Part shown: positions 25,646 through 33,438 of the stretch, one piece after another
Position numbering within the stretch: the first letter of the stretch is position 1
How the letters are laid out: each line of letters starts with the position of its first letter
Assembly (NCBI GenBank): GCA_018238205.1
Contig: JABCTV010000015.1
Location: forward strand, 1-33,613
Origin: Candidatus Thorarchaeota archaeon
Lineage (GTDB): Archaea > Asgardarchaeota > Thorarchaeia > Thorarchaeales > Thorarchaeaceae
Direction of reading: 5' to 3'
DNA length: 33,613 bases
The notes under the pieces: generated by a model
Told to the model about the DNA's origin: nothing
What the model saw: only the letters and a program-made list of their open reading frames with translations
Databases searched by the model: none
Made by a program: the position numbers and the translations under genes

Positions 25646-25932
25646 TGGGTAATGCGCGGTCTATTACATCAATCATACTCACAAGCATGGGTGGCGGATC
25701 AAAGATCCTAGCAAAGACATGGTGGGCTATTAGAAAGGGTCGTGGTGAAGTAAAGAAATCCGCTAGGATTTTCTACAATGCACTCGTAGCATCTGGAATT
25801 CCAAGAGAAGATGCAAAAGAAATTACAGTGGCATACGCCAAACCTGCTTGGGAATTGCTTAGTGTCAGAAACCTAATTCGAATGGCAATTGAGATGGATG
25901 AAAATGATTCATCTCTATCAATTTCTATTTAA
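25645..25932 (+). CDS. Small protein with FY-x2-LVA-x-GIP motif (paralogue B)
   Basis: The 95-aa product starts at GTG 25645, sharing one base with the preceding stop (TAGTG), so expression is coupled. Its core KSARIFYNALVASGIPREDAKEITVAYAKP aligns with the core of paralogue A (FY..LVA.GIP, then A, T and aromatic at matching places). It lacks the charged tails and has a short N-terminal hydrophobic stretch (SITSIILTSMGGG) and a C-terminal LLSVRNLIRMAIEM helix. No known family is recognised. The 3' end overlaps the convergent UspA gene by 8 bases. Confidence 0.72.
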   Translation: MGNARSITSIILTSMGGGSKILAKTWWAIRKGRGEVKKSARIFYNALVASGIPREDAKEITVAYAKPAWELLSVRNLIRMAIEMDENDSSLSISI

Positions 25933-26398
25933 CAACTAAAACAGCACAGGGAGCCTTTCGAACAACTCTTTCTGTCGAGCTACCTAATCTGGAGTGACCA
26001 GTACCTGTTGCTCCATAAGACCCCATTACTATGATGTCAACTCTTTCTTTTCGTGCAAATTCAATTATCTTATTTGATGGAAGACCCTGTTCTAAAACCA
26101 ACTCTACGGTCAGCTCAAATTCTGAAGCTGCATTCTTGTATCCCTCGAGGAGACGCTCGCCATTAGCCAGATACCTAGTTAACACCTCTAACGAATCTGC
26201 ATCAGACATTGTTGCAATTTGGTGAACCATGCCAATATTGATCACATGCATAATGAAGACTTTTCCCTTTGTGATTTCGGCCAGTTCATACGCAACTGTT
26301 GCAGCTCGTGCAGTTCCCTCACTACCGTCCACGGGAAGAAGAATTCTCTTTGTTCGCCAGAACAATCTGTCTGGGGAGTGATACATGATTTCTTCCAT
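25925..26398 (-). CDS. Universal stress protein (UspA family), copy 1
   Basis: The 157-aa protein has the UspA fold: RILLPVDGSEGTARAATVAYELA near the N-terminus, KVFIMHVI, VDIIVMGSYGATGTG, and the ATP-binding G-2x-G-9x-G-S motif (GSYG, nine residues, GSS) before VVRKAPCAVLVVK. It should bind ATP and be cytosolic; a specific partner is not known. The gene follows the second uspA on the same strand by 48 bases and probably has its own TATA-like element (GTTTTTATTGG, minus, about 26422-26432), about 25-30 bases before ATG 26398, so it is nearly leaderless. Confidence 0.94.
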   Translation of the reverse strand: MEEIMYHSPDRLFWRTKRILLPVDGSEGTARAATVAYELAEITKGKVFIMHVINIGMVHQIATMSDADSLEVLTRYLANGERLLEGYKNAASEFELTVELVLEQGLPSNKIIEFARKERVDIIVMGSYGATGTGHSRLGSSTERVVRKAPCAVLVVK

Positions 26399-26446
26399 GC
26401 TAATTCCAAGGCAAATTAACCAATAAAAACTTCGGAAGAGCGTGAA

Positions 26447-26920
26447 TTATACAACTAACACTGGAATATCGATATTTATGGTAACTCGTTCTGTTGAACT
26501 TCCTAAACCGGATGCTCGTCCGCCACCTGAAGCTCCACTAGAGCCAATTACTACCAAGTCGATACCTAATTCTTTGACCTGAGCCAAAACCCTTTCAGAA
26601 GGGGATCCACGGTCCATTATGAGCTCGACCTCAATTCCATATTCCTTTGATACCTCCTTAATCCCTTCTAGAAGTGTTTCACCTTTTATGGAGTATTTAG
26701 CTAGAATGTCATCGACATTGCCATCAGACATCAAGGCAACCTGCTTAACTATTGGAGTGGGAATGACATGGAGAATGAATAGCTTAGATTTTGTCATTTC
26801 TGCTATTTCAAAAGCGGCTGTGGCAGCTCTAGCAGAACCTTCACTTCCATCAACTGCGAGAAGTATCTTTTTTGCTCTGCAAAAGATATGGCCTGGTGCA
26901 CAATAGTGAATTTCGCCCAT
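26447..26920 (-). CDS. Universal stress protein (UspA family), copy 2
   Basis: A 157-aa paralogue of the next gene, identical in length and start (HYCAPGHIFCRAKKILLAVDGSEGSARAAT vs the neighbour's similar N-terminus). Motifs: ILLAVDGSEGSARAATAAFE, KLFILHVIP, IDLVVIGSSGASGGG. The nucleotide motif is GSSG then ten residues then GSS, one more than the usual nine; this may shift the ATP loop. A tandem duplication explains the pair. A TATA-like box lies just upstream. Confidence 0.93.
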   Translation of the reverse strand: MGEIHYCAPGHIFCRAKKILLAVDGSEGSARAATAAFEIAEMTKSKLFILHVIPTPIVKQVALMSDGNVDDILAKYSIKGETLLEGIKEVSKEYGIEVELIMDRGSPSERVLAQVKELGIDLVVIGSSGASGGGRASGLGSSTERVTINIDIPVLVV

Positions 26921-26936
26921 ATGTTGTATTGTAAAA

Positions 26937-26952
26937 CTTTGCTATAATAAGT
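26937..26952 (-). promoter_or_regulatory. TATA-like element of the uspA copy 2 gene
   Basis: On minus the sequence reads ACTTATTATAGCAAAG, centred about 25 bases before ATG 26920, so transcription would begin at or next to the start codon (leaderless). Confidence 0.5.
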
Positions 26953-27031
26953 TGCTATTCTGGCGATTTTCAACTCGTGCTAACGTTAATATTCAATCGG
27001 GTAATTGCGCATCTGAAGGAGGAGCAATCAC

Positions 27032-28408
27032 TTGACAAGTGTTGACCTTATTGATTATCATAAAAAAGAACAATACCCAAGCCATAAGGGAGCAATTGCC
27101 GGACTCTTTGTAGTCTTTGGTGCTTTCATTGGTCTTGGGCTCTACTCATTATGGAATCTCTGGCAAGTCTATGAAGTTCAAATAATGGGATTCATCACAG
27201 GCATCTCACCTATGCTGGCTGACAACCTGTGGATGATAGGAGCTGGATTGGCGGCTATAGTCCTTTTGAGCGTAGGATTCGCATTAGGCGCGTCTATGGC
27301 TGCAAGAAGATTGGGAGCAACCCTGATTTACATTGGAGCTCTCTTCATGAACCTCATGACATGGGGTATTGTAGTATACCTACTTGTTACAGGTGTCTAT
27401 ACAATACAAACGTTACTTGCATCCTGGACGATTTTGATTCCAGGAATCTTCACACTCTTCATCACTCTTCTTCTATTTACAGTATTCAGAGATAGAATTC
27501 GAAGAGCTGGAGAGATCATCAAGCTAACAGGGCAGGTCACATTGGATGAAAAAGGAACTTTTGTGCCTCCACTGCTTGCCATGATATTCACATTATTTTC
27601 CGCAATATTATTCGCTGGAATCATAGTTTATTTCATGCCCCAAATACTTGTACCGGGTTATGAATTCGTTTTAGAAACGGATTGGGGCTATATCGTCGGT
27701 CTTGTGACTTACTTATTCGTAACAATCTTCTTCTACAACTTTGCCTATTCAACAACATCCGCCATCACGTACATCTACATGAGAGGACGGAACCCTAGTA
27801 TAGGAGATGGTGTTAAGGCATCAATGGGTGTCATTGGAGGACTTGTAGTACTAAGCATCATGAGTGTTATAGTCAAACTCATCCAGATTCTCATCCGAGC
27901 TGCTACACGAAAATCGTCGAGTCCTCTAACAAGAGGTGTTGGAAGTGTGGGTTCAGGTATCCTTGGATGGGTGTGGATGCTTGTGAACTACTTCACGATT
28001 CCAGCTATGGTCGCAGAAGAGCTGAGTGCCACCAAGGCAATCAAGAGAAGCGCTGGACTTGTACGTAAGAATTTCGTAGATGTTATGATTAAGGAAACAG
28101 CTGTCCGCTGGGGATTTGGTGTGCTGGCATTCATGATATTCATTGGCTTTGCAGCTTTTGGAGGTCTCTTTGGATGGATGTACACTGGAGGAGATCTAAT
28201 CATGACGTTTGCTTATGTGATGATTTTCACAGTCTTTGCAGCGATTCCAAGTGCACTGGTTCTACGAACATTCGATATTGTCTACGTTACGCTACTATAC
28301 GTTTTCATTCGACGTAAGGAAGGCGATATATCTGGAAAGACTGCTATACCTTCCTCGATGAGTTCGGAACTAGACCGTGCATACAACAAAGCTCAGCGAA
28401 GTGACTAA
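27032..28408 (+). CDS. Polytopic membrane protein, DUF6159-like
   Basis: TTG 27032 is the start: AGGAGG (27017-27022) lies 9 bases upstream. The 458-aa protein has about nine or ten hydrophobic helices. The C-terminal half resembles DUF6159: an FFYNFAYSTTSAITYIYMRG helix, a RNPSIGDGVKASMGVIGG loop, and a NYFTIPAMVAEELSATKAIKRSAGLV segment just before another helix. No transporter signature or catalytic motif is apparent. A hairpin and T-run follow it, so it is probably monocistronic. Membrane-organisation or envelope roles have been guessed for such proteins; nothing in this sequence decides it. Confidence 0.82.
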   Translation: MTSVDLIDYHKKEQYPSHKGAIAGLFVVFGAFIGLGLYSLWNLWQVYEVQIMGFITGISPMLADNLWMIGAGLAAIVLLSVGFALGASMAARRLGATLIYIGALFMNLMTWGIVVYLLVTGVYTIQTLLASWTILIPGIFTLFITLLLFTVFRDRIRRAGEIIKLTGQVTLDEKGTFVPPLLAMIFTLFSAILFAGIIVYFMPQILVPGYEFVLETDWGYIVGLVTYLFVTIFFYNFAYSTTSAITYIYMRGRNPSIGDGVKASMGVIGGLVVLSIMSVIVKLIQILIRAATRKSSSPLTRGVGSVGSGILGWVWMLVNYFTIPAMVAEELSATKAIKRSAGLVRKNFVDVMIKETAVRWGFGVLAFMIFIGFAAFGGLFGWMYTGGDLIMTFAYVMIFTVFAAIPSALVLRTFDIVYVTLLYVFIRRKEGDISGKTAIPSSMSSELDRAYNKAQRSD

Positions 28409-28420
28409 TTCAACTAACAG

Positions 28421-28461
28421 TGTGTGTTGGTGTAGAGCCATCACACACATCTCTCTTTTTT
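28421..28461 (+). terminator. Terminator after the DUF6159-like gene
   Basis: TGTGTGT (28421-28427) pairs with the ACACACA near 28443-28449, the stem extended by TGG/CCA around a 2-base bulge; TCTCTCTTTTTTC (28449-28462) follows with a T6 run. Confidence 0.65.
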
Positions 28462-28513
28462 CACTATAATCTGCGGCCCAGAAGAAACAAAAGTAAGAGA
28501 ATTCCGAAATCGC

Positions 28514-29542
28514 ATGGTGCAAACCATGGATCCTATTAATGCAGCTGCTAATGCTCTTGAATCTGTTCTAGAGGCACGACAGGGAGAATCTATTCTAATT
28601 GTTACTGACGATGTTAGATTAGATGTTGCCAATGCTTTTGCCCAAGGAGCAATAAAATTAGGTCTCTGGACAAGGATGGTCGTTCTTGAAACTGAAGAAG
28701 GAGTGTTCAGAAAGACTCCTCCAAAACATCTCATTGAGATGATCAACTCCCCTCACCAACCAGATATCTTTGTGAATACTCTGCGAGGAATGGCAGAAGA
28801 AATCCCATTCCGAATTGCAACAATCAAACTGGAAACCAGGAAGGGTAGATCACGTCTCGGGCACTGTCCAGGAATCACAATGGATATGCTTACAGAAGGC
28901 GCTTTGTCGCTTACTCGTGAAGAGAATGCAGAGATGCAGAATAATGCAAGAGCGATGCTTGCAGTTCTTCAGGATGTTGATTCGGTCCATGTAATATCAC
29001 CATCGGGTTCTGATTTCACATTGAATGTTAAGGGTCGTACATGGTTCAGTGATACTTACATTAACTGGAAAACTATGAAATGGATGAACCTTCCAACTGG
29101 AGAGGTACTTGTTGGACCTGTGGAAACTGGTATGCAGGGAACCTTGGTTTGCGATCTTGCAGTGGGAGGAATTGGACCTCTGAAATCGTCTATCACGGTC
29201 TTTGTGAAAGATGGCAAAGTTGAGAAAGTAGATGGTGATGATAAGAAAGCAGTCCAAGTTGTACTTGATACTCAAGCAACTGATTCCATGGCAAAACATG
29301 TTGGTGAGTTTGCTTTCGGTCTTAATCCTAAAGCACGAATTGTAAAGGAATTCCTTGAAAGTGAAAAGGTTGGGAGTGCCATCCATGTAGCCTTTGGTAA
29401 CAACATGGACTACCCTGGAGTTGTAGCAAATAATTCTGCAACCCACCAAGATTTCCTTGTTGACAAGCCAACCGTTGTCATAACATATGCAGATGGTCGT
29501 ATACGGACAATCATGGAAAACGGAAAGATTAAGTTAGCCTGA
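28514..29542 (+). CDS. M29-like (AmpS/AmpT, COG2309) aminopeptidase
   Basis: The 342-aa protein begins with an alpha/beta region typical of COG2309 (ESILIVTDDVRLDVANAF). The C-terminal half supplies metal ligands in the M29 order: Glu197 (PTGEVLVGP), Glu265 (GEFAFG), His291 (HVAFGNN), a Tyr at 300, and His311 and Asp313 (THQDFL). With the full ligand set it should be an active dinuclear metallo-aminopeptidase that removes N-terminal residues in the cytosol; ordinary M29 enzymes are about 410 aa, so this is a shorter version. The start is ATG 28514 or ATG 28526. TATAAT at about 28465-28470 could be its promoter. It fits the window's peptide-degrading set. Confidence 0.85.
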   Translation: MVQTMDPINAAANALESVLEARQGESILIVTDDVRLDVANAFAQGAIKLGLWTRMVVLETEEGVFRKTPPKHLIEMINSPHQPDIFVNTLRGMAEEIPFRIATIKLETRKGRSRLGHCPGITMDMLTEGALSLTREENAEMQNNARAMLAVLQDVDSVHVISPSGSDFTLNVKGRTWFSDTYINWKTMKWMNLPTGEVLVGPVETGMQGTLVCDLAVGGIGPLKSSITVFVKDGKVEKVDGDDKKAVQVVLDTQATDSMAKHVGEFAFGLNPKARIVKEFLESEKVGSAIHVAFGNNMDYPGVVANNSATHQDFLVDKPTVVITYADGRIRTIMENGKIKLA

Positions 29543-29577
29543 GATTTAGACGAAATGCCGCGGAGAGGAAGGGTTTC

Positions 29578-32103
29578 ATGCACACCAAAAAAAATGTGAA
29601 AATCATTCTAACGATTGTAATTCTTTTATTCATAGTTGGGATTAGTCCAACCCTAACAAGTGATAACTCTCAATTTGTTGAAGGAACCGTTGATTGTATC
29701 AAACCATACGAATCAAAATATGTGATTGCTGAAGAAATACATCATTACGTGAATGATACTCTATCAAATCCATTGGGAACTCATACCACCCCTCCTCCAG
29801 GTGGAATGAGTCTAGATAATGCGGTTGCAACAACGTTAACTGAAACGCAGTACTCGTCATCATCTTGGAGCACGATTCAAAGCCAATCAACATTCAGTAG
29901 TACTCCTTCAGGGTGGTCTGCAAGTGGAATTGACTATTTTGGAGGATATTTTCAAGATGATGGTGGATTTTCAGGCTCACTCGAAGGTTCAACTGTCAAT
30001 ACCACTGACAGTTTAGAAGTTAGATTCACATTGTACATTGATGGTGATTGGCCGTCCCAATTTGTTACAGCATGGTTCTGGAACAGCACTGGTGATTGGG
30101 TCCAAATGGGGGATTTCAGTGATGCATCTGCTGGAGACCAGTCTTTTAGTTCAACATCTGGACAATTTCAGTTCAATGGATTCAAAGTGAAGGTGACATA
30201 TGGAATATTTTCAGGATCTGAATCGTTTCAGGCAAATGATTGGAGAGTAGAAGAAAGAAATTCCTGGAACTATCATGCGTTTCAAGGAGTGTATACTTTT
30301 AGTGATCTTTCGTATAATACACATTACATAGAAGAGCTCGTTATAGATTTCTCAATTGGTGGAGGATCAACAGAGAATCTGGCATTCCGTTTTGAAGCAG
30401 GAGATAGTACTCCAGACTATCTACTAAGTATACCAGATACTTCAGGTAATGTGGACATTGTTGTCAATATCTCACAATATCTCACAGGACCTCTCTGCTA
30501 TTTGGATATTAGAGATACTTCTAGGGGTAGTAGTGATGTGGCTGCAAATGGATGGGCAATCGATAGAATGTATATCAGGTTGTCAGAACCCCCTCCAACA
30601 TGGAATATATTGCCATCAGATCAAATTCTGGAGTATTTCGATCCCTTATCATATCCATTAGATGCAACACTGACCCCAGCTGTGGATATGTGGTGGTTAA
30701 ATGATACAATCAACTTCGATGTTGATGGTGCGGGAGTCCTAGAAAATGCAACTATCGTACCTGCTGGTATTTATGGACTCCACATATTTGTAAATGATAC
30801 CTGGGGAAGAACAATCGACTCAATCATCACAATAACAGTACAGGATACTATAGACCCAGTATGGACAACTCCAATCGTAAATCAAGCAAAGGAATATGGG
30901 AATGACTTTGAATACATTCTAGGTGCATATGACTTAGCGGGTATCAAATCGTGGAACCTCAATGATTCAATCAATTTCAATATGGACAATGGAAACATCA
31001 CAGGCAATACTCTACTCGAAACTGGTTACTATTGGTTGAATGTAACCGTCATGGATAATAATGACAATTCACTTAGCGAAATCTTTAGCGTATTCATCAA
31101 CGACACAGTAGACCCAGTTTGGGAATTTACTCCAGTCAACCAGTTTCGGGAATATGGACTTGATTTTGTCTACGATTTAAATGCAACAGACCTTGCAGGA
31201 ATTATATGGCATATTAATGACACATCCAATTTCGATATTGATAATGAGGGAGTGATTAGAAACAAAACTGCGCTTTCAGTTCGTACATATGGATTACTGG
31301 TAATAGTTGAGGATTCTCATGGTAACACAATTAGTGCATCCTTTGACCTACTGGTTAATGATACAGTAAATCCTGAGTGGATTTCGAATCCCGCGAATCA
31401 ATTCAGGGAATATGGAGATCAGTTCATTTACGATTTAGATTCATTTGATTTAGCAGGAATCAATACATGGCTAATCAGTGATACACAGAATTTCACTATT
31501 GACTCGAGTGGGGTCGTGAGTAACAAAACATTTCTAGCTGTAGGAAACTATAGCTTGCAAGTAACAGCTATCGATGCTCACGGAAATTTTCTATTTGGGT
31601 ATTTCATACTTGAAGTAGAAGATACAACACCGCCTATTTGGGATGTGGTCCCACCAATTCAGGAACTTGCATATAGAGAGCAACTATCACTGCAGCTGTA
31701 TGCTTCAGATATTGCAGGAATCGTTCATTGGATGGTCAATGACACTGACACCTTCAATATTGATAGTAGCGGTTTCCTAACAAGCCTTGGCAATCTTGAA
31801 GATGGCTGGTATTATGTAGAAGTAACGGCAGTAGACGCGCATGGAGTAAATTCATCACTGGTGATTGGCATATTTGTAGCATTATCTACAACTACTACTC
31901 CGGATCCAGGATTAACGCTGTTATTGACTATTGGTGGTATAGCACTTGGAACAGTTGTTCTTTTTGCTTCTCTTAGAACGTGGAGAGCTGTTCAGAGAGA
32001 TAGATTGAAGCAGATCGAAGATGGTAAAGGAGAGGTAGATACAGCTCTAGACTATCTAGAATCCATTAAGCCAGATTTGGAAGGCAAAGATGAGGATACG
32101 TAG
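29578..32103 (+). CDS. Secreted, membrane-anchored protein with five Ig/cadherin-like repeats
   Basis: ATG 29578, with GAGGAAGGG upstream, starts a signal peptide (KIILTIVILLFIVGISPT). Residues ~100-335 form beta-rich domains, probably lectin- or jelly-roll-like (SGSLEGSTVNTTDSLEVRFT, NLAFRFEAGDSTPDYLLS). From residue 342 come five tandem repeats with Trp at 342, 429, 515, 601 and 688, that is 86-87 residues each. A repeat has the pattern D-P-x-W, EYG..F.Y.L.A.DLAGI..W.IND(T/S).NF, a turn with DxxG.I.N, and a last strand with VEDSHGN. NDT/NDS sequons recur, so N-glycosylation is likely. A Thr/Pro linker, one membrane helix (LLLTIGGIALGTVVLFASL) and a ~45-residue charged cytoplasmic tail close it. 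An adhesin or S-layer-associated protein is likely. Confidence 0.88.
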   Translation: MHTKKNVKIILTIVILLFIVGISPTLTSDNSQFVEGTVDCIKPYESKYVIAEEIHHYVNDTLSNPLGTHTTPPPGGMSLDNAVATTLTETQYSSSSWSTIQSQSTFSSTPSGWSASGIDYFGGYFQDDGGFSGSLEGSTVNTTDSLEVRFTLYIDGDWPSQFVTAWFWNSTGDWVQMGDFSDASAGDQSFSSTSGQFQFNGFKVKVTYGIFSGSESFQANDWRVEERNSWNYHAFQGVYTFSDLSYNTHYIEELVIDFSIGGGSTENLAFRFEAGDSTPDYLLSIPDTSGNVDIVVNISQYLTGPLCYLDIRDTSRGSSDVAANGWAIDRMYIRLSEPPPTWNILPSDQILEYFDPLSYPLDATLTPAVDMWWLNDTINFDVDGAGVLENATIVPAGIYGLHIFVNDTWGRTIDSIITITVQDTIDPVWTTPIVNQAKEYGNDFEYILGAYDLAGIKSWNLNDSINFNMDNGNITGNTLLETGYYWLNVTVMDNNDNSLSEIFSVFINDTVDPVWEFTPVNQFREYGLDFVYDLNATDLAGIIWHINDTSNFDIDNEGVIRNKTALSVRTYGLLVIVEDSHGNTISASFDLLVNDTVNPEWISNPANQFREYGDQFIYDLDSFDLAGINTWLISDTQNFTIDSSGVVSNKTFLAVGNYSLQVTAIDAHGNFLFGYFILEVEDTTPPIWDVVPPIQELAYREQLSLQLYASDIAGIVHWMVNDTDTFNIDSSGFLTSLGNLEDGWYYVEVTAVDAHGVNSSLVIGIFVALSTTTTPDPGLTLLLTIGGIALGTVVLFASLRTWRAVQRDRLKQIEDGKGEVDTALDYLESIKPDLEGKDEDT
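30592..31890 (+). repeat. Five tandem 86-87-codon repeats in the surface protein
   Basis: The conserved Trp codons are at 30601, 30862, 31120, 31378 and 31639, giving a spacing of 258-261 bases. The repeats are similar in protein but not in DNA, so the duplication is old. Confidence 0.85.
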
Positions 32104-32115
32104 GTTGGCGAACTT

Positions 32116-33366
32116 TCAATTGAGCCATTCGTATGCCTTATTCCAAGTAACACTTGATCCAGAATATGGATTTAGATAGAGAGTTTGATAGAACTTCGCA
32201 AGCTCGTTTTCCTCAACAGCCTTGTTGAAAGTTGGAAGAACAAAGTCAGTTCTACCGAAGAAATATGTGAACACATATGGAGCCCAGAAATTGGGTCGAC
32301 CGTCAGTCATCTTTGGCCCTATGAATGCAATAGAACCCTTTGCTGATTTTTCGGTGCGGTAGCCTCGTTCAATCATATATTCAACAGCTTCAGCCACAGT
32401 TTTCCCCTCATCATTCAGCATGATTGCTGCGTTAATGCTGGTCATCCGTCTAAGAGAATACAGAGCGTCAGCAATCTCAATGTGGGGATCATCTTCAACA
32501 ACACCAAGGAAGTCCTTGGCAGTATCTGCTGTTCCTTCCGAAATTACACACCTGCCAGTGTGGAGAGGGACCACAGCCAGTTCCAGATTTCCACTCTCTT
32601 GGTAGAATTTCTCACGCCAGCAATTGGATACATGATGCTCGTACTCGTGATAGATTACACCTTGAAGCGTGTTCTTATTGAAGGTCACATCAATGTTGAA
32701 TTGATTGAGACTCTTGAACCCTTTCTGATACCAATTGTATCCGCTCCAAGGAGCGTCTGTGACAGTCTGATACTCAACACCATTATTTGTTACAGAAGTT
32801 CCAATTAGAGAATAGATATTGTTCTCAAACATCTGACCGACTTCAATTGCTTTGTTCTGAAGATCGGTTTCAACAAGATGCTTCAATTCGGCTCCAGAGA
32901 TTTCACCTTTTTGTGTGAAATGTTCCACACGCTCTCGCAACTCAGAATCAGGAAATTCTCGAAGGGCTTCGTTAAGATCTTCAATCTTCTTGTCAATAAC
33001 TGGTTTGGAAAATCGTTTGAGAGGAATGTGAAATAGACCTTGAACTAAATCACCATATGAAATGTCCTTACCGTTCAACCAATCAACTGTAACTATCATT
33101 GATTGGCATTCACCAATCAGATGTTCTACTCGGAGAGGATCATCGATATCATCCGCTACTCGATCAATTAGTTCCTTTATGCCGTGTAAGAGTTCTTCAG
33201 GAGTCTTATCTTTGGCTTGATTTTCAGGATTCAGATGCTCAGGACCAATATATGCATCTACAAAGCTTGTACCAGTTTTAGCTTTTGTGAAATTTGATAC
33301 TTCACCACATAAGAGAACAAATTTTTCAGACACTTCCATTGCAATCATATGAGAGCAGGTCATCAT
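32116..33366 (-). CDS. Gluzincin-type HExxH metalloprotein, probable metallopeptidase
   Basis: The 416-aa protein has a clear zinc site: HEYEH (His240, Glu241, His244) on a helix VIYHEYEHHVSNCWREKF, and a downstream glutamate in ISEGTADTAK (Glu277) as the third ligand, 33 residues on, the gluzincin layout. N-terminal ~230 residues are helical and may form a substrate-binding cap. No signal peptide, so intracellular. I could not assign a named peptidase family; the sequence around the motif differs from DUF885 and M32. The start is uncertain among the Met codons at residues 1, 2, 7 and 10; the first two ATGs lie right after AAAGG. Its end is 12 bases from that of the repeat protein. Confidence 0.8.
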   Translation of the reverse strand: MMTCSHMIAMEVSEKFVLLCGEVSNFTKAKTGTSFVDAYIGPEHLNPENQAKDKTPEELLHGIKELIDRVADDIDDPLRVEHLIGECQSMIVTVDWLNGKDISYGDLVQGLFHIPLKRFSKPVIDKKIEDLNEALREFPDSELRERVEHFTQKGEISGAELKHLVETDLQNKAIEVGQMFENNIYSLIGTSVTNNGVEYQTVTDAPWSGYNWYQKGFKSLNQFNIDVTFNKNTLQGVIYHEYEHHVSNCWREKFYQESGNLELAVVPLHTGRCVISEGTADTAKDFLGVVEDDPHIEIADALYSLRRMTSINAAIMLNDEGKTVAEAVEYMIERGYRTEKSAKGSIAFIGPKMTDGRPNFWAPYVFTYFFGRTDFVLPTFNKAVEENELAKFYQTLYLNPYSGSSVTWNKAYEWLN

Positions 33367-33438
33367 GCCTTTAGTATTTGTCCTTCAAGATGAGCTGTTT
33401 TTTATTCAGTTCTGTTTTCCAAACACTGAGGATTACTA
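33367..33438. promoter_or_regulatory. Divergent promoter region at the right end
   Basis: It lies between the gluzincin gene and the last gene. A TATA-like TTTTTTATTC (plus, about 33398-33407) precedes ATG 33439 by 35-40 bases, and GAGG (33429-33432) is its ribosome site. Confidence 0.4.

Noticed and set aside
30592-31890. Possible recent tandem DNA duplication
   Set aside because: The units share a protein pattern but no long identical DNA stretches, so an old duplication, not a recent or mobile one.
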